Assembly (NCBI GenBank): GCA_913775095.1
Contig: CAJYIW010000013.1
Span: forward strand, 1 to 64,000
Length of the DNA: 64,000 nucleotides
Reading direction: 5' to 3'
From: an uncultured Siphonobacter sp.
GTDB lineage: Bacteria > Bacteroidota > Bacteroidia > Cytophagales > Spirosomataceae
A model generated the notes under the pieces. That model was not told the origin of the DNA. It was given only the letters and a program-made list of their open reading frames with translations, and did not search any database. Every line of letters begins with the position of its first letter. The first letter of the stretch is position 1. Made by a program: the position numbers and the translations under genes. Of this stretch, positions 1 through 8,271 are shown in pieces.

Positions 1-256
1 AGTCCAGCTGCATTCCTTCCAGTTGGCCTTCGGGCATGTTATAGTGCAGACGAGTGCTATCCTGGTTGGGCTTAACCTGGAGTTTAAACTTGAACGACTT
101 CCCCTCTTCCAGTACGTTCCAGTTGGGTTCGGTCGGAAAAATAATTTTCATTCCTGACTGACCGGGCACCGAAGACTGAGCCTGAGCAAGACCAGCCCAG
201 CTGGCCGCCAGTATAAATAGGACGAAAGAAAGGTGATGAATGAAATACCTCTTCAT
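1..256 (-). CDS. Secreted protein of unknown function, N-terminal 85 residues (runs off the window)
   Basis: The ATG at 254-256 on the minus strand opens a frame that stays open to the window edge. The first residues (MKRYFIHHLSFVLF, then a hydrophobic run ending AGLAQAQ) form a clear Sec signal peptide with cleavage likely around residue 26, so the product is exported. The visible mature part contains FPTEPNW, a lysine-rich EGKSFKFKLQVKP stretch and MPEGQLEGM; the last part loosely recalls putative-Ig/cadherin-like repeats of Bacteroidota surface proteins, but this is only an impression. The next upstream in-frame ATG (268-270) is followed at once by a stop, so this start is firm. It lies upstream of tpiA on the same strand but the order of transcription runs away from tpiA. 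Function unknown. Confidence 0.7.
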   Translation of the reverse strand, partial: MKRYFIHHLSFVLFILAASWAGLAQAQSSVPGQSGMKIIFPTEPNWNVLEEGKSFKFKLQVKPNQDSTRLHYNMPEGQLEGMQLD

Positions 257-454
257 TGCGGTTATATCATGGCTAAGGTTGATTTTCTCTTTGTACGAAT
301 AAAAATGCCTTTTATTACAAAGGGAGCCTATTCGTTGGTAAAAAAGAGAAAACTATCGTGGCAAAAGTATGAAAATCCAGCGTAGGGAATGCAAAAGATG
401 AAATTGGACTTTTTAAAAAATACGTTCCTGTCAGGAAAATAGTTTACCAACGAT

Positions 455-502
455 AAAAAAGAATGAGTGATTTTCCAGTAACTGGCGTTCCACTCATTCT
501 TT
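455..502 (-). terminator. Terminator downstream of tpiA
   Basis: The arms aaagaatgagtg (458-469) and cactcattcttt (491-502) pair perfectly, with an inner CCAG/CTGG stem in the loop. Read on the minus strand the hairpin is followed by a T run (455-460), as expected for a rho-independent terminator of tpiA, which ends at 536. Confidence 0.7.
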
Positions 503-535
503 CAGGTATTTCTCAAAGGCAATCGAATCTGACGA

Positions 536-1291
536 TTACAGGGCCTTTACGATATTCACGAAATCACGTGATTTCAGAGAGGCACCTCCTACCAGTCCAC
601 CATCTACATCAGGGCTGGCAAAAATCTCAGCAGCGTTGGCTGCGTTCACGCTTCCGCCGTACTGAATGGTCGTATCATCCGCTACTTCCTGACCATATTT
701 GGCAGCAATGTGGCTACGCAGAGCCGCGTGCATATCCTGAGCCTGCTGAGCCGAAGCCGTTAAGCCCGTACCGATGGCCCAGATGGGTTCGTAAGCAATC
801 ACGATTTGACTGAATTGCTCCGCCGACAGGTGGAACAGAGCGTTTGTCAACTGGGACTGAACGATAGCAATGAAATCTTCATTCTGACGCTGCTCCAGTG
901 ACTCGCCGCAGCAGAAGATAGGCTTCAGGCCGTTTTCCAGGGCAATGTTCACTTTCTCCGCCAGAATTTCGTCCGTTTCACCAAAGTACTGGCGACGCTC
1001 GCTGTGGCCCAGAATAACGTAAGGAATTTGAACCGATTTCAGCATGGAAGCCGAGATTTCTCCCGTGTACGCACCAGAGGCTTTCTGATGGCAGTTCTGA
1101 GCTCCAATGGAAACGCGATCGGTGGCATACTGCTGCAGTGTAGAGAGGTACAGCGAAGGCACGCAAAGCACCACTTCCACATCGCTGGTTACTTCATCGG
1201 CAATCATGTGTACGATTTCCGAAGTCAGCGATACGGCTTCTTCGGCCGTTTTGTTCATTTTCCAGTTGCCTGCAACAATTTTTTTTCTCAT
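536..1291 (-). CDS. tpiA: Triosephosphate isomerase
   Basis: This cytoplasmic glycolytic enzyme interconverts dihydroxyacetone phosphate and glyceraldehyde 3-phosphate. At 251 residues it has the standard TIM-barrel length. All hallmark motifs are present: GNWKMNK with the substrate-binding Asn and catalytic Lys11, the electrophile His96 in GHSERR, the catalytic base Glu168 in AYEPIWAIGTG (which also opens the mobile loop 6), and the phosphate-binding YGGSV and GGLVGGASL loops near residues 211-238. The ATG start gives MRKKIVAGNWKMNK, the expected N-terminus. It is divergent from the protease gene starting near 1500, with 208 bases between them, and has its own hairpin terminator at 455-502. 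Confidence 0.98.
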   Translation of the reverse strand: MRKKIVAGNWKMNKTAEEAVSLTSEIVHMIADEVTSDVEVVLCVPSLYLSTLQQYATDRVSIGAQNCHQKASGAYTGEISASMLKSVQIPYVILGHSERRQYFGETDEILAEKVNIALENGLKPIFCCGESLEQRQNEDFIAIVQSQLTNALFHLSAEQFSQIVIAYEPIWAIGTGLTASAQQAQDMHAALRSHIAAKYGQEVADDTTIQYGGSVNAANAAEIFASPDVDGGLVGGASLKSRDFVNIVKAL

Positions 1292-1499
1292 GCTTGAAAA
1301 AATATAAAAATCAGAAGAATACTTTTAACTAATCAAATAATGCCTTTCTGATTCAGAAAAAGCACTTTTCGCTTCATTATTCAGGCGACGAAAGTAAGGA
1401 AAATCCCCGAAAGTGCCGACAACGATCCCGTCATTCCGATGATACCCTCTTGATTATGAGCAAAAAAGCATCTAAATTAAAGGCAGTTATGTCTTAATA

Positions 1500-2756
1500 A
1501 TGGAAGCTATGAAACATGCTCTACCACTCGCACTTTGGTTCGGGCTGGTAATCGGTCTACCTGGGCTCAGCCAGGCACAGGAACGATTTGGCCTGCATCT
1601 TCAGGGACGTCACAAAACCACCCGAATTCCTTTCCAGCTCCACTCTAATCTGATCATCGTTCCCTTAAAAATTAATGATTCAGATACGCTACGCTTCATT
1701 CTGGATTCGGGAGTTTCCACGATTATCGTCACCGACCCTAAAATTCCGGTTACCCGCCTCATGAAGGCGGTTCGGCGGGTCCATATCTCCGGGGCCGGAG
1801 AAGGCGGAGATCTGTCGGCCACCGTCATGGTGGGCAATAAGATCCAGATGGGCCACATGAAAGGATTTAATCAGAACGTAGTCGTACTCGACCACGATAT
1901 TCTCCAGATTTCGGAATACGTGGGAATGCCCATTCACGGCATCTTTGGTTACGAATTATTCAATCAGTTTGTGGTAACGATTGATTTTTCAAAGAAAGAA
2001 CTGATTCTGGAAGAACCCAGTCATTACCGCTATAAACCTAAGAAAGGCGATCAGTTTCCCATTACGATTGAAGACGCCAAGCCTTACCTGAATGCCGTGG
2101 CCCTGGTTGATAAAAAGCGAACCGTTCCCCTCAAAGTCGTTATTGACACAGGGGCTGGTCACGCCATTTCGCTGGACGTGAATTCCCGCAGTCAGATCGC
2201 ACTCCCTAATAAAGTAATCCGCACGCAGTTAGGCCGGGGCCTGAGCGGGGTCATTAACGGCAGTCTGGGAAGAGTAGAGAAAATCAAAATTGGTAATCTG
2301 GAGCTCAACAATATTATTGCTTCGTTTCCCGATAGTCTGGCCTACGGCGTCAAACTTTCCAACCGGATTGCCCGACAGGGCAACATTGGCTGTGAATTAT
2401 TGCGGAGGTTCAAAGTAACCTTCAACTACCAGCAGCATTACATCGTACTAAAACCCGTTAAACGTCGTCTTCGCGAAGCTTTTGAACACAACATGAGCGG
2501 CATGGATATTGTAGCGAAGGGATCCCAGTACGATGAATTTACAGTAGAGCGGATCGAGCTGAATTCTCCCGCTGAACTGGCCGGATTATTACCTGGCGAT
2601 CAACTCATTAGCGTGGACGGTGAATTCTGCCGGTCGATTTCCATGTCTGATCTGTACAGGATTTTTCAACGCGGCGAAGGAAAGGAAATTGTGATGGCTG
2701 TGCGTCGTAAAGGTGAAATCCTGATTACTACCTTAACGCTCAAACGAATCATCTGA
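1500..2756 (+). CDS. Exported retropepsin-like aspartyl protease with C-terminal PDZ domain
   Basis: Two retropepsin-like halves each carry an aspartate motif: LDSGVS (Asp69) and IDTGAGH (Asp216), the pattern of bacterial clan AA aspartyl proteases. Residues about 330-415 form a PDZ domain (NSPAELAGLLPGDQLISVDG). The N-terminus is a signal peptide; the second ATG at 1509 gives MKHALPLALWFG, a better signal start than the annotated ATG at 1500, so translation may begin there. The protein is probably periplasmic or surface-attached and degrades or processes peptides; its substrate is unknown. Family members with this aspartyl protease-PDZ layout are common in Bacteroidota. A strong hairpin terminator follows at 2775-2806, so the gene is a single transcription unit. 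Confidence 0.88.
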   Translation: MEAMKHALPLALWFGLVIGLPGLSQAQERFGLHLQGRHKTTRIPFQLHSNLIIVPLKINDSDTLRFILDSGVSTIIVTDPKIPVTRLMKAVRRVHISGAGEGGDLSATVMVGNKIQMGHMKGFNQNVVVLDHDILQISEYVGMPIHGIFGYELFNQFVVTIDFSKKELILEEPSHYRYKPKKGDQFPITIEDAKPYLNAVALVDKKRTVPLKVVIDTGAGHAISLDVNSRSQIALPNKVIRTQLGRGLSGVINGSLGRVEKIKIGNLELNNIIASFPDSLAYGVKLSNRIARQGNIGCELLRRFKVTFNYQQHYIVLKPVKRRLREAFEHNMSGMDIVAKGSQYDEFTVERIELNSPAELAGLLPGDQLISVDGEFCRSISMSDLYRIFQRGEGKEIVMAVRRKGEILITTLTLKRII

Positions 2757-2774
2757 TCTCCTCTGGACCTCCCC

Positions 2775-2806
2775 GTGCCTGCCTGGTTTTAGAACCAGGC
2801 AGGCAC
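2775..2806 (+). terminator. Terminator after the aspartyl protease gene
   Basis: A 14-bp perfect stem (gtgcctgcctggtt / aaccaggcaggcac) with a TTAG loop is followed by a T-rich tract (acttctttt). Confidence 0.85.
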
Positions 2807-2889
2807 ACTTCTTTTGTGCGATTTTCAGTGTAAATTTCAATCAATCAGTGGTTTCTGATTTATTTTTTTCATTGCAAAACATCCTACCT

Positions 2890-2922
2890 TTTGTTATGAA
2901 CTAATTTTTTTATCTACTTTTG
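2890..2922 (+). promoter_or_regulatory. Bacteroidota-type promoter for the gene at 2957
   Basis: TTTG at 2890-2893, 21 bases, then TACTTTTG at 2915-2922 is a perfect match to the Bacteroidota consensus TTTG-N17-23-TAnnTTTG. The start of transcription would be near 2928, about 30 bases before the ATG at 2957. Confidence 0.75.
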
Positions 2923-2956
2923 GGTATCAACTAGTCCACCAAACGCTGCCACGTTT

Positions 2957-3643
2957 ATGAAGCTACGTTATCTTCTTCCTGCATTCATTATTTTATGTAT
3001 CAGCCTGCAAGCTCAGGCTTCTATTGACCCTCCGGGTAAATTCTCATTCGGTATCCTGGGAGGTACTCTGGGCTACGGAGGTGAGTTCGGTTACCGAAGG
3101 TACGACGACTCCCGCTGGCAATTCCGGCTGGGTTTTACGCACATTGGGTACAGCAAGCCTTTCAACGTTGAAATCAATAAGGATAGCAAGGCTCGTCTTT
3201 CTCCGCTGGTTCGCATGAATCTGGCTCAAATCAAAGCGGATTACCATCCCTTTGCCCGCAGTTCGTTTCGGATCACGGGAGGGTTAGGCATTCAGATCAA
3301 ACCTCAGTATGCGGTACTGGGAGATTCAGACACGGGATTAATCATTGACGATATTAACATCAAGCCGGAAGATTTAGGCGAGGTAGAACTACGCCTGAAC
3401 TGGTGGACCGTCACGCCTCACTTAGGGATTGGCGTAGGCCGGGCCGTTCCCCGGAAGCGGGTAGGCCTGGGTCTCGAAGCAGGCTGTTATTACCTGGGGA
3501 GCCCTAAAATTGATTTCTGGACCAACGGCTTACTGGATGCCACCACCCTACCCGATCAGATTCCGAAGATCGAACGTAACATGCGTAATTACAGCTATTT
3601 ACCTTACCTTTTACTTTCGGTTCGGGTTCGCTTAGGGGAATAA
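2957..3643 (+). CDS. Exported outer-membrane beta-barrel-like protein, unknown function
   Basis: A 228-residue protein with a signal peptide ending LQAQA at residue 21. The mature part has alternating polar/hydrophobic strands (for example WQFRLGFTHIGY, WWTVTPHLGIGVGRAV) and ends in a strand LLLSVRVRLGE, typical of small 8- to 12-strand outer-membrane barrels. No catalytic motif is visible. It is monocistronic: a consensus promoter sits at 2890-2922 and a perfect hairpin terminator at 3665-3693. Family not recognised beyond a generic barrel; localisation is inferred, function unknown. Confidence 0.75.
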   Translation: MKLRYLLPAFIILCISLQAQASIDPPGKFSFGILGGTLGYGGEFGYRRYDDSRWQFRLGFTHIGYSKPFNVEINKDSKARLSPLVRMNLAQIKADYHPFARSSFRITGGLGIQIKPQYAVLGDSDTGLIIDDINIKPEDLGEVELRLNWWTVTPHLGIGVGRAVPRKRVGLGLEAGCYYLGSPKIDFWTNGLLDATTLPDQIPKIERNMRNYSYLPYLLLSVRVRLGE

Positions 3644-3664
3644 CTTTTTCGTTTTCAATCATTT

Positions 3665-3693
3665 AAAAGGGCCGATCTGAGATCGGCCCTTTT
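3665..3693 (+). terminator. Terminator after the barrel-like protein gene
   Basis: A 13-bp perfect stem aaaagggccgatc / gatcggccctttt with a three-base loop and terminal T run. Confidence 0.85.
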
Positions 3694-3734
3694 CGTACAC
3701 CTTTACCTGGATTTATACATTTATCGCTGAAGTC

Positions 3735-3767
3735 TTCGGCTCAATTCGGGGGTTTACCTTAGTTTTG
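3735..3767 (+). promoter_or_regulatory. Probable ispF promoter
   Basis: TAGTTTTG at 3760-3767 matches the -7 consensus TAnnTTTG exactly; TTCG at 3735-3738, 21 bases upstream, is a one-mismatch -33 element. It lies 30 bases before the ispF ATG. Confidence 0.6.
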
Positions 3768-3796
3768 CTTCTGAATTTAATATCAGATCTTCACTT

Positions 3797-4276
3797 ATGT
3801 CTTTTCGAATTGGCCACGGCTACGATGTTCATCAACTGGAAGAAAACCGACCCTTCTGGCTGGGCGGCATCCTCATTCCTCACACGCACGGGGCAAAAGG
3901 CCATTCAGACGCGGATGTCGTTTGCCACGTGATTTGCGATGCCCTCCTCGGAGCCGCCAATCTGCGTAACATTGGATATCATTTCTCGGATAAGGACCCG
4001 CAATGGAAGGGAGTGGACTCGAAAGTGTTACTGAGCCGGGTACTGGAAATGATCCGGGAAAAAGGCTATGAAGTCGGCAATATTGACGTAACCGTTGTTC
4101 TTCAGGAACCTAAGCTTAATCCGCACATTCCTGCGATGAAGCAGGTACTGGCTCAGGTCATGAATATTTCCGAAGAAGACCTATCCATTAAAGCGACGAC
4201 TTCCGAACACCTGGGTTTTGTGGGAAAGAAAGAAGGCATTGCGGCTCATGCTGTGGCTTTAATCGAGAAAAAATAA
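3797..4276 (+). CDS. ispF: 2-C-methyl-D-erythritol 2,4-cyclodiphosphate synthase
   Basis: Fifth dedicated step of the MEP isoprenoid pathway: cyclises CDP-methylerythritol 2-phosphate to MEcPP with release of CMP, in the cytoplasm as a homotrimer. The 159-residue length is normal. The zinc ligands Asp10 and His12 (GHGYDVH) and His44 are present, as is the GHSDADVVCHVICDALLGAA signature, and TSEHLGFVGKKEGIAAHA holds the conserved Thr/Glu near the C-terminus. It stands alone, without ispD, and shares a bidirectional terminator (4309-4339) with the convergent recR. Confidence 0.97.
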   Translation: MSFRIGHGYDVHQLEENRPFWLGGILIPHTHGAKGHSDADVVCHVICDALLGAANLRNIGYHFSDKDPQWKGVDSKVLLSRVLEMIREKGYEVGNIDVTVVLQEPKLNPHIPAMKQVLAQVMNISEEDLSIKATTSEHLGFVGKKEGIAAHAVALIEKK

Positions 4277-4308
4277 ATTTCCTGAGTGATACGAAAGTTA
4301 TTTTAATG

Positions 4309-4339
4309 AAAAGGGCTGGCGATACTCGCCAGCCCTTTT
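4309..4339. terminator. Bidirectional terminator between ispF and recR
   Basis: The 14-bp perfect stem aaaagggctggcga / tcgccagccctttt with a three-base loop has A and T runs on both sides, so it can stop transcripts from either convergent gene. Confidence 0.88.
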
Positions 4340-4341
4340 TG

Positions 4342-4950
4342 TTATTCGTACGTCACGCGGCCAATAATGCTTCGGCCCAGCGTAATTTCATCGGCATATT
4401 CCAGATCTCCGCCAATCGGGATGCCCCGGGCAATGGTGGTAATCTTGATTGGATACTGCCGTAAGCGTTTCGTTAGATAAAACGAAGTAGTATCTCCCTG
4501 CATCGTCGGACTCAGGGCCAGAATTACTTCACGAATTTCATTTTTCGGATCAGCGATCCGCTCCATCAGAGACTCGATCTGCAATTCAGCGGGGCCAATG
4601 CCCTCAAGGGGGTTAATCAGCCCACCCAGCACGTGATACACGCCCCGAAACTGAGCCGTATTTTCAATGGCCAGTACATCACGGGTGTCTTCTACCACAC
4701 AGATCAGCTGAGCATCCCGGCGAGGGTTGGCACAAATCTGGCATAAGTCCTCATCGGCAATGGTATGGCACTGACGGCAATAACGCGTCTGCGTACGCAT
4801 GTGGACCAGTGCATCTGCTAGTTGAGACGTTTGCTGTTCTTCGCGTTTGAGCAGGTGTAAAGCCAGACGAAGAGCAGTTTTCTTCCCGATTCCCGGAAGT
4901 TTACTAATCTCTTCAACGGCGTCTTCAATAAGTTTGGATGGATAATTCAA
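4342..4950 (-). CDS. recR: Recombination mediator protein RecR
   Basis: RecR works with RecO (and RecF) to load RecA on gapped DNA. The 202-residue protein has the N-terminal helix-hairpin-helix (ISKLPGIGKKTALRLALHLL), the C4 zinc finger (Cys58, Cys61, Cys70, Cys73) and the Toprim domain starting at VVEDTRDV. The start codon is TTG at 4948-4950: an in-frame stop lies five codons upstream and no ATG exists before residue 51, so the non-ATG start is well supported. It is not linked to dnaX as in many bacteria. Confidence 0.96.
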   Translation of the reverse strand: MNYPSKLIEDAVEEISKLPGIGKKTALRLALHLLKREEQQTSQLADALVHMRTQTRYCRQCHTIADEDLCQICANPRRDAQLICVVEDTRDVLAIENTAQFRGVYHVLGGLINPLEGIGPAELQIESLMERIADPKNEIREVILALSPTMQGDTTSFYLTKRLRQYPIKITTIARGIPIGGDLEYADEITLGRSIIGRVTYE

Positions 4951-5052
4951 GAGAGATGCTGGCTAATGGAATGGCCTGAATTGCTAAGAAATTATCGGGT
5001 ATGGTCCCCCGAATTTGCCTCCTGACAGACCAGTTCTTACTGGTTGCTTTCG

Positions 5053-5346
5053 TTAAATCACTTCGGCACTAATGCCCCGGTTGCAAATGGCATTCCGCAT
5101 GGGAGCCAGTTCTTCAAAAGCTCCTTTTTTTACGGAGCATTTTCCCTTGTAATGAATCAGTATGGTACATTGTTCGGCTTGTTCAGGCGAATGTCCGCAG
5201 ACGTCAATAAGGGTATCGATCACCCAGTCAAAGGTGTTGACCTCATCATTGAAGACCATCAGATCGTGCTCCTCTTTATCTTCTACTTCCTCCAGAACAT
5301 CTACGCCTTCTTCTTCCCAGGGTTTCGGTAAGGTGTTCATCCACAT
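5053..5346 (-). CDS. clpS: ATP-dependent Clp protease adaptor ClpS
   Basis: ClpS binds N-end-rule substrates and delivers them to ClpAP. The 97-residue protein has the conserved core: a mobile N-terminal tail, MVFNDEVNTFDWVIDTL (the N-degron pocket), CGHSPEQAEQC and IHYKGKCSVKKGAFEEL. ATG codons at 5346 and 5340 are both possible; the second (MNTLPKPWEEE) is equally good. About 100 bases separate it from the TTG start of recR downstream on the same strand, so the two may be cotranscribed. Confidence 0.95.
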   Translation of the reverse strand: MWMNTLPKPWEEEGVDVLEEVEDKEEHDLMVFNDEVNTFDWVIDTLIDVCGHSPEQAEQCTILIHYKGKCSVKKGAFEELAPMRNAICNRGISAEVI

Positions 5347-5657
5347 GTCTATTTCCAGTAAATCAGTGACTTAAATAAAGAACAAATTTAACCTTTATAA
5401 CCCGCATCCCCAACCGAAGGTTCATAGAAGTTGAGGATTCTTCGTGAAATAGAAACATTTATTCGGGAAGGATTTCTCATTACCAGGAGCGGACTCCCCG
5501 GGCGTCTGAACTCTCCCACTCGGGCTTCGTCTATTACCCGACATTCTCCTTTCGCATTCCTCAATTTTACAGCCCTCACGCAGGTTTAATAAAATATTTG
5601 GTGATCTTTAAGGTTTACTTACGTTAAGTATCTCATTACTCGTCCCTTGTTTTATTC
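5347..5657. other. Intergenic stretch without a recognisable gene
   Basis: 311 bases between the divergent clpS and symporter genes. I see no RNA gene, consensus promoter or supported reading frame; a 63-codon open frame on the minus strand has no protein-like character. The promoters of both neighbours must lie here. Confidence 0.5.
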
Positions 5658-7112
5658 ATGAATGCTTACCTGGCTCTTACCATTCTTTTAGGTTACTTTG
5701 CCGTATTGGTGGCCGTTTCGTTTTACACTTCCCGCGGAGCCGATACGCACACCTTCTTTACTGCCAACAAACAATCGCCCTGGTATCTCGTCGCGTTTGG
5801 CATGATTGGTACCTCGCTTTCCGGGGTTACTTTTATTTCAGTTCCGGGAAACGTCAGTACTTCTCAATTCACCTATTTTCAGGTTATTCTGGGTTATCTC
5901 GTCGGGTATTTTGTCATTGCTACCGTGCTGATGCCCATGTATTACCGGCTCAATCTGATTTCGATTTATACGTATCTGGATAAACGTTTTGGATTCTGGT
6001 CCTACAAGACCGGGGCGGGCTTTTTCCTGCTTTCCCGAACGGTTGGTTCGGCGGGACGCATGTTCATTGCCGTGCAGGTGCTTCAACTGGCCATTTTCGA
6101 TCGCTTCGGTATTCCCTTTGAAGGGACCGTTGTTTTCGCCATTCTTCTGATCTGGATTTATACATTCAAAGGCGGCGTTAAGACCATTATCATCACCGAT
6201 ACCCTGCAAACGTTCTTCCTGGTAACGGCCGTTTTTCTCACCGTTTACCTGATTGCCACGCAGCTAAACCTGGACTTTGGTTCCCTCTGGACCACAGTTC
6301 AGTCGAAGAGTTATTCCAAAGTTTTCGTCTGGGACTGGGCTCCCAAGAACAACTTCTTCAAGGATTTCATTTCGGGGGCCTTCATTGCCATCGTCATGAC
6401 GGGTCTGGATCAGGATCTGATGCAGAAAAACCTGACCTGCAAGAACATAGGTGAGGCTCAGAAAAACATTCTCTGGTTCTGCGTCGTGCTGGTGATTGTA
6501 AACTTTGCATTCCTCAATCTCGGAGCCCTCTTACTGGTTTATTCCGAACAGATGGGCATTGCCATTCCGGCCAAATCGGATGATTTATACCCCATGCTGG
6601 CTCTGGGCAACCACTTTGGACCCATCGCAGCCATCACATTCCTGTTAGGTATCACTGCCGCTACTTATGCCAGCTCTGACTCGGCCCTGACGGCTCTGAC
6701 GACTTCCTTCTGTATCGATTTTCTGAATATTGAGAGTTATCCCGAAAAACAGCGTCAGCGAATTAAAACCTGGGTTCACCTGATGTTTTCGTTCCTGTTT
6801 TTACTGGTGATTATTCTCTTCAAACAACTCAACAGCCAGTCCATGATCCGGACTATTTTTGACCTGGCCGGCTATACCTACGGACCTTTGCTGGGACTGT
6901 ATACGTTTGGCCTTTACACCAAATGGTCCGTGAAAGATCGCTATGTGCCCGTGGTATGTCTGATTTCTCCTCTGCTCACCTACGTACTGGTTGACCATTC
7001 TCAGGAATGGTTCAATTATACCTTTGGTTTCGAAAAACTACTTCTGAACGGGTTACTCACCTTTGGGGGGTTACTGCTGCTTAAAAAGCCCGAACGCGAG
7101 TTATCTTTTTAG
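5658..7112 (+). CDS. Sodium:solute symporter family (SSS) transporter
   Basis: A 484-residue polytopic inner-membrane protein with about 13 hydrophobic segments and the SSS/SSF layout: ADTHTFFTANKQSPWYLVAFGMIGTSLSG at residues about 28-56 (first LeuT-fold helices with the substrate and sodium contacts) and the TYASSDSALTALTT segment (residues about 335-348), which carries the Ser/Thr sodium-site pattern of the helix-8 region. It presumably couples sodium entry to uptake of an organic solute; the substrate cannot be read from the sequence and no enzyme gene sits beside it. A perfect hairpin terminator (7136-7177) isolates it from the next gene. Confidence 0.9.
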   Translation: MNAYLALTILLGYFAVLVAVSFYTSRGADTHTFFTANKQSPWYLVAFGMIGTSLSGVTFISVPGNVSTSQFTYFQVILGYLVGYFVIATVLMPMYYRLNLISIYTYLDKRFGFWSYKTGAGFFLLSRTVGSAGRMFIAVQVLQLAIFDRFGIPFEGTVVFAILLIWIYTFKGGVKTIIITDTLQTFFLVTAVFLTVYLIATQLNLDFGSLWTTVQSKSYSKVFVWDWAPKNNFFKDFISGAFIAIVMTGLDQDLMQKNLTCKNIGEAQKNILWFCVVLVIVNFAFLNLGALLLVYSEQMGIAIPAKSDDLYPMLALGNHFGPIAAITFLLGITAATYASSDSALTALTTSFCIDFLNIESYPEKQRQRIKTWVHLMFSFLFLLVIILFKQLNSQSMIRTIFDLAGYTYGPLLGLYTFGLYTKWSVKDRYVPVVCLISPLLTYVLVDHSQEWFNYTFGFEKLLLNGLLTFGGLLLLKKPERELSF

Positions 7113-7135
7113 GTATTGATCAGCCTGATTTCTAC

Positions 7136-7177
7136 AAAAACGCTACTTCTCTGTAACCTGCAGGAAGTAGCGTTTTT
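7136..7177 (+). terminator. Terminator after the SSS transporter gene
   Basis: A 14-bp perfect stem aaaaacgctacttc / gaagtagcgttttt with a 14-base loop and T run. Confidence 0.85.
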
Positions 7178-7301
7178 TAGTATCCGTGCACTGGGTTTAG
7201 AATAAGTATATCAAGGTTTTATCGTACTTTATAATGTGAAAATTACATAGTATATTTAAGCCTGAATTTATAAGATTCATTCCCCCCAAACTACCTATCC
7301 T

Positions 7302-8249
7302 ATGCCCCTTTTTACTTGTCTAAGACTACTTAGATCGGCACCACTGGTGATCCTCCTGCTTGCCGGGAATCTCTACGCCCAGACTCCAACGGACGGAATC
7401 ATGATGGGTAAACAGCTGATTTGCAACGTAGCCAGTTATTCCAACAGCCAATGGGATCAGTACTGGGAAGGTACCCTGAAACGTCGCAACGCCAACGTCG
7501 GAACCTTCACCGGCCAGAATGTAATGCTGATGAGTGCTTATGGGTTAACCAAAAATCTGAACATTATGGCGGGTTTACCATACATCTGGAATAAATCAGA
7601 TGGCGGTCATTTTTCCCGCCAGCAGGGCATTCAGGATCTTTCCCTCTGGCTGAAATACCGGCCTTTAAAAGCAGAAACTTCATTCGGAACCTTTGGTTTA
7701 CTGGCTACGGGCGGCGTTTCCATTCCGGTGAATACCTACATCCCGGATATGCTTCCGTATTCCATTGGTCTTCGCTCCAGAACAGCGTCAATCAAAGGAA
7801 TTTTTCATTACAAAATAAAAGGCATTTACCTTACTGCTCAGGGCGGCTACACTGGTCGGAGTAACATTCACATTGACCGCGATTCGTATCAGTCAGGGGG
7901 TAAGATCTATGATACCCACGAAGTGTCCGTACCCGACGTAGTGGATGCTTCTGCCCGACTGGGGTATATCAACAAGCACGTTCAGGTAGAAGGCTTCATT
8001 GAGAACATGACCAGCCAGAGTGGGGATGACATTCGTCGACAGGACATGCCCTTTCCGACCAACAAAATGGATCAGACTTCGCTGGGTGGAATGGCCAAAG
8101 TGCATTTATACCTGAAAAATGGTACTTTCTTTTCCTTCTTTGGTCAGTATAGTCAGGTAACGGCGGGCCGCAATGTCGGTCAGGCCCGAATGTACACCAT
8201 TGGCATCCAGCACACGTTCAACGTCATGGGCCATCCCATTATCATGTAA
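7302..8249 (+). CDS. Outer-membrane protein resembling the PF13557 (phenol-degradation MetA-type) transporter family
   Basis: A 315-residue protein with a signal peptide (APLVILLLAGNLYAQ) and a mature part made of amphipathic strands: MLMSAYGLTKNLNIMAGLPYIW, GIQDLSLWLKYRP, FGTFGLLATGGVSIP, and a closing strand MYTIGIQHTFNV. The GLPY/GIQDLSLWLKYR pattern and overall order match the putative outer-membrane porin family PF13557. It is the first of four same-strand genes: the next ATG follows 22 bases after its stop, suggesting one transcript with the haloperoxidase-like and DUF3179 genes. It probably forms a channel serving that group; substrate unknown. Confidence 0.7.
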   Translation: MPLFTCLRLLRSAPLVILLLAGNLYAQTPTDGIMMGKQLICNVASYSNSQWDQYWEGTLKRRNANVGTFTGQNVMLMSAYGLTKNLNIMAGLPYIWNKSDGGHFSRQQGIQDLSLWLKYRPLKAETSFGTFGLLATGGVSIPVNTYIPDMLPYSIGLRSRTASIKGIFHYKIKGIYLTAQGGYTGRSNIHIDRDSYQSGGKIYDTHEVSVPDVVDASARLGYINKHVQVEGFIENMTSQSGDDIRRQDMPFPTNKMDQTSLGGMAKVHLYLKNGTFFSFFGQYSQVTAGRNVGQARMYTIGIQHTFNVMGHPIIM

Positions 8250-8271
8250 GTAGCTACTACTCCCCCTAATC

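Noticed and set aside
463-813. 116-codon plus-strand frame over the tpiA 3' end
   Set aside because: Shadow frame opposite the tpiA gene with no protein character.
5388-5579. 63-codon minus-strand frame between clpS and the symporter
   Set aside because: No protein-like features; the stretch is intergenic.
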